The position numbers and the translations under genes were made by a program. From CAZMCT01 sp964564785 (GTDB lineage: Bacteria; Planctomycetota; Phycisphaerae; UBA1845; Fen-1342), in NCBI GenBank assembly GCA_964564785.1, contig CAZMCT010000106.1, positions 1 through 14,648 on the forward strand: a DNA stretch of 14,648 nucleotides. The letters are read 5' to 3'. This document shows, one piece after another, positions 6,893 to 12,470 of this stretch. Position 1 is the stretch's first letter. Every line of letters begins with the position of its first letter. The notes under the pieces were generated by a model, which did not search any database, was not told the origin of the DNA, and worked only from the letters and a program-made list of their open reading frames with translations.

Positions 6893-6999
6893 GCGTGACC
6901 GCAGGGGTGCAAACAACGGCGAAGGGCCGCAGAGCGGAGCTGAAGAAGGGAGCCGAAGCGGCGGTGCCTCTCTGGCTCAGCGCTCGCGGCTGCGGGCCC

Positions 7000-7004
7000 G
7001 AGGA
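7000..7004 (+). promoter_or_regulatory. Ribosome binding site GAGGA of the aminotransferase
   Basis: GAGGA ends 9 nt before the ATG at 7014, favouring it over the in-frame TTG at 7005, which would lie against this site. The 121-nt gap before 7014 (6893-7013) is purine-rich from about 6911 to 6960. It shows no convincing promoter or terminator, so read-through from the upstream gene is likely. Confidence 0.55.
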
Positions 7005-7013
7005 TTGAACTCG

Positions 7014-8144
7014 ATGTCCTGGCACGTCCCCCAATTCGCACCGGATCTCGGCGAGCCCGAGTACGCCGCGCTGCGGGCCTGCTTCGAGGACAACTGGATT
7101 ACCGAGGGGCCGCGCAGCGCCGAGTTCCTCCGGCTCGCCCAAGACCTGACGGGCGCCCGCTACGCCGTGCTTGCCCCCAACGGCACGCTCGCGCTCTATC
7201 TCGCCCTGCGGGCCCTCGGCATCGGCCCCGGAGACGACGTCATCGTGCCCGACTTCACGTTCATGGGCTCGGCCACCGCGGTCGAGATGACCGGCGCGAC
7301 CCCCGTGTTCTGCGACATCGATCCGCAGACGCTCCAGGCCGGCCCGGAACACTTCGCCGCCGCACTCACCCCCCGTACGCGCGCCATCATGCCGGTGCAT
7401 ATTTACGGCATGGCCTGCCCTATCGGGCCGCTCGCGGACTGGGCCGCCGCCCGCGGCCTGCGGGTCTGCGAGGACGCCGCCCAGGCCATCGGCGTCCGCT
7501 TCGAAGGTCGCCACGCCGGGACGTTCGGCGATGCCGGCTGCTTCTCCTTCTTCGCCGACAAGACCGTCACCACCGGCGAGGGTGGGCTGATCGTCACGGC
7601 GGACGAACCGTGCTATGAGCGCCTTCGTCTCCTGCGAAACCAGGGCCGCATGGACCGCGGCTCGTTCATCCACCCCGCCATCGGCTACAACTTCCGGCTC
7701 ACCGACCTTCAGGCCGCCGTCGGCGTCGTCCAGTTCCGCAAGCTCGACGACATCATCGCCCGCAAACACGCCCTCCTGCGCGCCTACCACGAACGCCTCG
7801 ACGGACTCCCCCAGGTGCGCTTCATTCACGTCACGCCCGGCTCGAACTACATCCCGTTCCGCGTCGCGATCTACGCCGAGCGGGCCGCCGAGCTGATGAA
7901 GTTCATGGAGCAGCGCCGCATTCAGACCCGGACGTTCTTCTACCCGCTCCACCGCCAGCCCGCGTTCGCCATGCTACGTGAAACCGCCGAGTATGGGCCG
8001 CGAATGCGCGACGCCCGCTTCCCGGGCGCCACCTACGCCTGGGAAAACGGCGTCTGCCTGCCCTCCTTCCCGGCTCTGCCGCTCGATCGACTGCACTACG
8101 TCTGCGACGCGATCCGCGACTTCTACGAGGGGACCGCCACATGA
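7014..8144 (+). CDS. DegT/DnrJ/EryC1/StrS-family PLP aminotransferase
   Basis: A fold-type I aminotransferase of the sugar-aminotransferase family, which moves an amino group from glutamate or glutamine to a keto sugar, usually nucleotide-linked. Its length, 376 residues, is typical. Family landmarks in order: WITEGPRSAEFL near the N-terminus (28-39); APNGTLALYLAL (54-65), binding the cofactor phosphate; IVPDFTFMGSATAV (77-90); the cofactor-ring aspartate D154 in EDAAQAIG (153-160); the Schiff-base lysine K183 in FSFFADKTVTTGEGG (177-191); and GYNFRLTDLQAAVG (224-237). The C-terminal HYVCDAIRDFY recalls perosamine-synthase-like members, but the product cannot be told from sequence. The stop overlaps the next ATG by 4 nt (ATGA), so the two are almost surely translated together. 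Downstream are a URO-D-like protein and an amidase, an unusual pairing for a sugar enzyme. Family confidence is high; the substrate is unknown. Confidence 0.94.
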   Translation: MSWHVPQFAPDLGEPEYAALRACFEDNWITEGPRSAEFLRLAQDLTGARYAVLAPNGTLALYLALRALGIGPGDDVIVPDFTFMGSATAVEMTGATPVFCDIDPQTLQAGPEHFAAALTPRTRAIMPVHIYGMACPIGPLADWAAARGLRVCEDAAQAIGVRFEGRHAGTFGDAGCFSFFADKTVTTGEGGLIVTADEPCYERLRLLRNQGRMDRGSFIHPAIGYNFRLTDLQAAVGVVQFRKLDDIIARKHALLRAYHERLDGLPQVRFIHVTPGSNYIPFRVAIYAERAAELMKFMEQRRIQTRTFFYPLHRQPAFAMLRETAEYGPRMRDARFPGATYAWENGVCLPSFPALPLDRLHYVCDAIRDFYEGTAT

Positions 8145-9214
8145 CCAGTCGCGAACGCCTCGCCGCCGCACTCGCCCGTCGGCCCCCCGACCGCGTGCCC
8201 ATGTGCGAAACCACGATCTGGCCCGAGACGCTCCAGCGCTGGCGGGCCGAGGGCCTGCCTGACGACGCCGACCTCAACGACTACTTCGGCCTCGACCCCC
8301 TGGCCTGCATCAACGACCTGTTCGAGCCCTCCTTCGGCTGCCCGCAACAAGTGCTCGAGCAAACCACCGACTATCGCGTATACACCGACGGTTACGGCAA
8401 GACCGTCAAGGAGTGGCTCCACGGCAGCCACGCCCCGGCCGTGCTCGAGCCCGGCATCCGCACCCCCGCCGACTGGGAGCGGCTCAAACCCTCGTTGACG
8501 CCTGATGCCGCGAAATTCAACAACCCGCCCGCCGAGGACGCCTACCGCGTTGCGCTGGCCACCGACCAGTTCCTCGCCATTACACCGGCCGAGCCGCTGT
8601 GGTTCGTGATCTACCTGACCATGGGCTATGAGCACGGCCTGCGGGCCGTCGCCCGCGATCCCGAACTCGTGGCCGACATGGTCCGGACGTACACCGACTA
8701 CCTGCTGGCGATGCTGACGATGACACACGCCCGCGGGTACCGTTTTGACGCGCTGTGGTTCTGGAGCGACCTGTGCTACCGCGACGGCCCGCTCATGTCC
8801 CCCGCCGCGCTGCGCCGCTTCGCCTTGCCGCAGTGGCAGCGGCTGGGCAAGTTCGCCCGCGAGCACCGCATGCGATTCATGTTCCATTGCGACGGTAACG
8901 TCGGCCAGCTTCTGCCCGTGCTGCTCGAGGCCGGGCTCGACGCGATCCACCCGCTCGAGGCCCGCGCCGGCAACGACGCCCGCGAGTACAAGCGGCTCTA
9001 CCGCGACCGCTTGTGCCTGATCGGCAACATCAACGCCGATGTGGTCGCGACCAACGACCCGGCCGCGATCGAAGCCGAGGTCGCCGCGAAGCTGCCCCTT
9101 GTAGCCGAGGGCGGCGGATACATCTACAACATTGATCACTCCGTTCCACCGACCGTGTCGCTCGCGTCCTACCGCCACCTGCTCGACTGCGTGCGGAAGC
9201 ACGCGCCGCGCTGA
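8141..9214 (+). CDS. Uroporphyrinogen decarboxylase-superfamily protein, non-HemE type
   Basis: A 357-residue TIM-barrel protein of the URO-D superfamily (COG0407-like), which covers the haem enzyme HemE and cobamide-dependent methyltransferases such as MtaA/CmuA. Supporting segments: MTSRERLAAALARRPPDRVP at the N-terminus (family pattern RERxxAALxxxxPDRVP); FMFHCDGNVGQLLP (246-259); GLDAIHPLEARAG (265-277); LIGNINADVV (293-302); and the late GGGYIYNIDHSVPPTVSL (324-341). The HemE-type N-terminal arginine motif is absent, so haem synthesis is unlikely. The HxC zinc pair of MtaA-like enzymes (HICGN) is replaced by HCDGN, with H249 and D251, so a classical zinc-thiolate methyltransferase is also doubtful. 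It overlaps the aminotransferase by 4 nt and lies 26 nt before the nitrilase-like gene, so it should share their pathway. The reaction is unassigned. Confidence 0.9.
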   Translation: MTSRERLAAALARRPPDRVPMCETTIWPETLQRWRAEGLPDDADLNDYFGLDPLACINDLFEPSFGCPQQVLEQTTDYRVYTDGYGKTVKEWLHGSHAPAVLEPGIRTPADWERLKPSLTPDAAKFNNPPAEDAYRVALATDQFLAITPAEPLWFVIYLTMGYEHGLRAVARDPELVADMVRTYTDYLLAMLTMTHARGYRFDALWFWSDLCYRDGPLMSPAALRRFALPQWQRLGKFAREHRMRFMFHCDGNVGQLLPVLLEAGLDAIHPLEARAGNDAREYKRLYRDRLCLIGNINADVVATNDPAAIEAEVAAKLPLVAEGGGYIYNIDHSVPPTVSLASYRHLLDCVRKHAPR

Positions 9215-9229
9215 GCGCACCACCCTCCC

Positions 9230-9234
9230 GGAGA
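9230..9234 (+). promoter_or_regulatory. Ribosome binding site GGAGA of the nitrilase-like gene
   Basis: GGAGA ends 6 nt before the ATG at 9241. It lies within the 26-nt gap after the URO-D-like gene, which contains no room for a separate promoter. Confidence 0.6.
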
Positions 9235-9240
9235 CGCACG

Positions 9241-10527
9241 ATGCGCGTCGCCGCCATCCAAACGCCCGGCACAACGCTCGACGCGTGGCCCCAGACGCTC
9301 GCCCTGCTCGACGACCTCGCCGCGCAGGCCGCGGCCGGCGGCGCCCGGCTCGCCGTGCTCCCCGAATGTGCGTGGCCCGCGTACGTCCTCGGCCGCCGCG
9401 CGGCCTGGGACGAAGCCCGCGCGGCCGGCCTGCCCGGTCCGGAGTTCTTTCCTGCCCACCTCCGCGACCTCGCCCGCCGCCTCGCGCTCACGCTCTGCGC
9501 CGGCTTCGTCGAGGAAGCCGCCGGCACGCTCTACAACTCCGCGGTCATCGCCTCGCCCCACGCCGGACCCACCGTCCGCCGCAAGACCTTCCTCTGGTCG
9601 TTCGACCGCGACTGGTTCACGCCCGGCGACCGCGTCGAGCCGCTCGGGCCCGAGCTCCACCGCGCCGGCGTCATGATCTGTGCCGACGCCCGCCTCCCGG
9701 AGATCGCTGCCACGCTGGCCGCCCGCGGCGCCCGGCTGCTTCTTCAGCCCACGGCCTGGGTCAACGCCGGAACGGATGCCGCCCCCTGGAACCCCCAGCC
9801 CGACTTCCTGATTCGAGCCCGCGCCGCCGAGTTCGGCATCCCGGTCATCTCCGCCAGCAAGTACGGCCGCGAAGGTGACACCGATTTCATCGGCGCCAGC
9901 CTCATCTGCGACGCCGGCGGCGAAATCCTCGCCCAATGCGGCCCGGCAAACACCACCGTCGTCTTCGCCGACATCGCCCCCGGCCCCCCGCGCCCGCCGC
10001 AGCTCACCCCCGGCGAGCGAACGCGTCTGGCCGCTCCCCCCGTGCCGCCGCGCGCCGACCTGCCCGCCATCCGCATTGTCTTGCGCGCCCCTGCCTCGGC
10101 CGGCACTGGGCCCGCGCTCGTCCTGCCCGCCGACTTCCTCCACCAGCCCCCTGACACGGCCGCGCTCGAGCCGCTCGGGTTCGTTCTTCAGCGCCTGCAT
10201 TCGTCCGCGGCGGAGCGTTTCGCCCCCGCCCGCGTCGCGGCGCTGGCCGGCGCGCACCTGCTGCTGTTCGCGGGTCCACCGGCCCCCGATTTCCTCCTCC
10301 AGGCCCGCGCTTGCGAGAATCGCGTCTTCGTCCTGGCCGTCAGCGAAGCCGAGTGGTCGCTTATCGGCCCCGCCGGCCGAGTGGTCGAGCGCTGCACCTG
10401 GCCGGCCACGCCCCCCGGCCACACCGTCCGCCTCGAGCCCGGCCACGCCGCGGACAAGTGTGTCGCGCCGCGCACCGACATCCTCGCCGGCCGCGACCCC
10501 GCGCTGTATTGCTTCACCGCCCCCTGA
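9241..10527 (+). CDS. Nitrilase-superfamily (carbon-nitrogen) hydrolase with extra inactive C-terminal half
   Basis: A cytosolic amidase-type enzyme that cleaves C-N bonds through a Glu-Lys-Cys triad. The active half spans about 1-247: MRVAAIQTPG start; E42 in LPECAW; K115 in RRKTFLW; C147 in MICADARLPE; then QPTAW (169-173) and FIGASLICDAGGEIL (216-230). Family members are usually about 260-300 residues, but this protein has 428. Residues about 275-428 look like a second nitrilase half: GAHLLLFAG (337-345), PDFLLQARACENRVFVLAVS (349-368) and EWSLIGPAGRVVE (371-383), ending in a family-like DILAGRDPALY (413-423). These match GARLLL (163-168), PDFLIRARAAEFGIPVIS (187-204) and the FIGASL segment of the first half. 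No matching catalytic Cys is seen, so this half is probably structural or regulatory. It is last in the operon; its stop is 22 nt from the stop of the convergent TPR gene. The natural substrate is unknown. Confidence 0.9.
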   Translation: MRVAAIQTPGTTLDAWPQTLALLDDLAAQAAAGGARLAVLPECAWPAYVLGRRAAWDEARAAGLPGPEFFPAHLRDLARRLALTLCAGFVEEAAGTLYNSAVIASPHAGPTVRRKTFLWSFDRDWFTPGDRVEPLGPELHRAGVMICADARLPEIAATLAARGARLLLQPTAWVNAGTDAAPWNPQPDFLIRARAAEFGIPVISASKYGREGDTDFIGASLICDAGGEILAQCGPANTTVVFADIAPGPPRPPQLTPGERTRLAAPPVPPRADLPAIRIVLRAPASAGTGPALVLPADFLHQPPDTAALEPLGFVLQRLHSSAAERFAPARVAALAGAHLLLFAGPPAPDFLLQARACENRVFVLAVSEAEWSLIGPAGRVVERCTWPATPPGHTVRLEPGHAADKCVAPRTDILAGRDPALYCFTAP

Positions 10528-10549
10528 CCACCGACCGTCCGCCATCCCC

Positions 10550-12355
10550 TTACGGCTGCAACGGCTGATCCTGCTGGTAGCGGGCCTGCCGCGCCTGGTA
10601 TTCCCGCAGGGCCTGTAGATCGCCACTCCCCTGCGCCAGCCGCACCGCCTCCGCGATCCACTTCCGCGCATCCTCGAACTTGCCCTGCGCCGCACAGGCC
10701 GCCGCCAGCGTGTCCAGGATCACGTGGTCCGTGTACTTGGTGCCCGCCGCGGCCTTTTCGGCCCAGGTGAGCGCCTCGGCCGGGTTGCGCAGCTTGGCAT
10801 CCACGCACGTGGCCAGCAACCACGCCAGCCGGTTCTGAAGGTCCGGCGAGTCGGGCAGCTCCCGTAGCGCGTCGCGCAGGGCGCGCTCCAGCCCCGCGAA
10901 ATCACGCTCCTCCGTCAACAGCGCGATCAGCCCGTGGCGGATCTCGAGCGACTTCGGCTCCAGCTTCACCGCCGTGTTCCAGGCCCGCCGGGCCTCTTCG
11001 CGGTTGCCCTGCGTGAACTCCAGCACGCCCAGCGCGTACCACGCCGGCGCCAAGTCCTCCTGCCGCTCGATCGCCCGCCGCAGCGCCGCGCGTTCCCGCT
11101 CCGTCTCGCCCAACTTGTGCAACTGCTCCGCGACGTCGACCAGCAGCTTCGCGTTCCCCGGCGCCGCCGCCAGCGCCGCATCCAGCGCCGCCAGTACCTT
11201 CTGCTTCGGCCGCGGCTCCCGCTGCACCGCCACGTCCGTCAACCGCCGCAGCGCCGGCACGTTCGCCGGCTCACGCGCCAGCACTTCGTCGAGCACCCGT
11301 TCCGCTTCGTCCAGGTTCTTTTGCAGCAGGTGCGCAAACGCCAGGCTCACCTTCGCGCCCGCGTGGTCTTTTGTCTCCGGCCGACGCAGCAACCGCTCCA
11401 GCTCCTGAATCGCCTCCGCCGCGCGACCCTGCCGCGCCAGCGCATCCCCCAGCAGCACCCGCAGCTCCGCGTTCCCCTCGTCGATCTCCAGCCCCTGCCG
11501 CGCCAGCTTCTCCGTTCGGTCGAACTTCTGCTGCGCCGCCCAGCGCTCCGCCGATTCCTGAAGCGCCTTCACGTCCAGGCCCTGCTGCCGCAGCGCGAAC
11601 TCGATCGGGTCCGCGAGCGGCCGCAGGCGCGTGTCCGAGCCCGCCTGCTGCGTGTGCTCGGCCACCTCGCTCGACCGCCCCAGCGCCTTCAGCGCCCGAG
11701 CCAGGCCCGCGTGCGCCGGCCCGTACCGTGGACCATGCTTCAGCGCCGTCCGGAAGTGCTCCAGCGCTTCTTCCAGCTTCCCGCTGGCCAGGGCGCAGAA
11801 CCCCAGACCCGCGTGCAGCGGCGGACTGTTGGGCTCGCTCTCCAGGCCGCGCCGCAGCTCCTCGGCCGCGCCGCCCGGGTCGCGCTCGCAGCGCAACGCG
11901 AGCAGCCGCATGCGCACCGGCCGCCAGTCCGGCCGCAGCGCCGCGAACTTCTCGAAGGTCGCCTGCGCCTCGACGTCGCTTCCGGCGCGCTGCTGCGCCA
12001 GCCCCAGACAGTACAGCCAGTTCGTCTCGTTCGGATCCAGTTGCACTGCTCGGCTCAGGCAGGCGACCGCGAGTTGCGGAAAGCCGTTGACATAGGCCAG
12101 CGCGCCCAGCTCGACCATCCGTTCCACGCTGTCCGGATTCATGGACACTTCGCGCCGCGCCGCCGCGAGCTTCATCTGCAACGGCAGGGCCAACTGGCTC
12201 ACGTCAACCTCCGGCAAGGTCAGCCCCGCCGGGGCCGTGGCCGCCCTGGACCCGCCCTCCGGCGCGGCGGGCTTCTCGTCCTTGCACCCTGCTCCCTGTA
12301 GACCAACGGCGATCAGCCCCGCCCACGCGCACAACCGCAGCCCGCGCTTGCTCAT
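10550..12355 (-). CDS. TPR-repeat lipoprotein
   Basis: A 601-residue protein that starts MSKRGLRLCAWAGLIAVGLQ and then GAGC, a lipoprotein signal with C24 as the likely lipidated residue (Gly rather than Leu at -3, slightly atypical). A low-complexity linker (about 27-47) leads to an array of at least eight tetratricopeptide repeats from about residue 78 to 585, for example ALAYVNGFPQLAVACLSRA, GFCALASGKLEEALEHFRTA and LGVLEFTQGNREEARRAWNT. TPRs form helical protein-binding scaffolds, so this is a periplasm-facing adaptor. The frame runs upstream to 12499, but that extension has no signal-like start and spans the candidate promoter, so I use the ATG at 12355. Upstream on the same strand, 115 nt away, lies a VWA membrane protein; TPR plus VWA pairs are typical of Bat-type envelope clusters. 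Partner and function are inferred only. Confidence 0.88.
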   Translation of the reverse strand: MSKRGLRLCAWAGLIAVGLQGAGCKDEKPAAPEGGSRAATAPAGLTLPEVDVSQLALPLQMKLAAARREVSMNPDSVERMVELGALAYVNGFPQLAVACLSRAVQLDPNETNWLYCLGLAQQRAGSDVEAQATFEKFAALRPDWRPVRMRLLALRCERDPGGAAEELRRGLESEPNSPPLHAGLGFCALASGKLEEALEHFRTALKHGPRYGPAHAGLARALKALGRSSEVAEHTQQAGSDTRLRPLADPIEFALRQQGLDVKALQESAERWAAQQKFDRTEKLARQGLEIDEGNAELRVLLGDALARQGRAAEAIQELERLLRRPETKDHAGAKVSLAFAHLLQKNLDEAERVLDEVLAREPANVPALRRLTDVAVQREPRPKQKVLAALDAALAAAPGNAKLLVDVAEQLHKLGETERERAALRRAIERQEDLAPAWYALGVLEFTQGNREEARRAWNTAVKLEPKSLEIRHGLIALLTEERDFAGLERALRDALRELPDSPDLQNRLAWLLATCVDAKLRNPAEALTWAEKAAAGTKYTDHVILDTLAAACAAQGKFEDARKWIAEAVRLAQGSGDLQALREYQARQARYQQDQPLQP

Positions 12356-12413
12356 GATGTTGTCCCAATCGCGACTCGCAGCGGCAACCGCCCTGTTCGC
12401 GCCGCGCCGGTTC

Positions 12414-12443
12414 AGGATAACACCCCCGAGCCCGCGACACCAA
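12414..12443 (-). promoter_or_regulatory. Candidate promoter of the TPR lipoprotein gene
   Basis: On the - strand, TTGGTG (12443-12438), an 18-bp spacer and TATCCT (12419-12414) lie in the 115-nt gap between the VWA and TPR genes. The expected start near 12407 gives a leader of about 52 nt. Only a weak GGGA precedes the ATG as a ribosome site. Box matches are moderate. Confidence 0.35.
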
Positions 12444-12470
12444 GCCGCGCCTCCCCGCTGCGCCGCCTGC

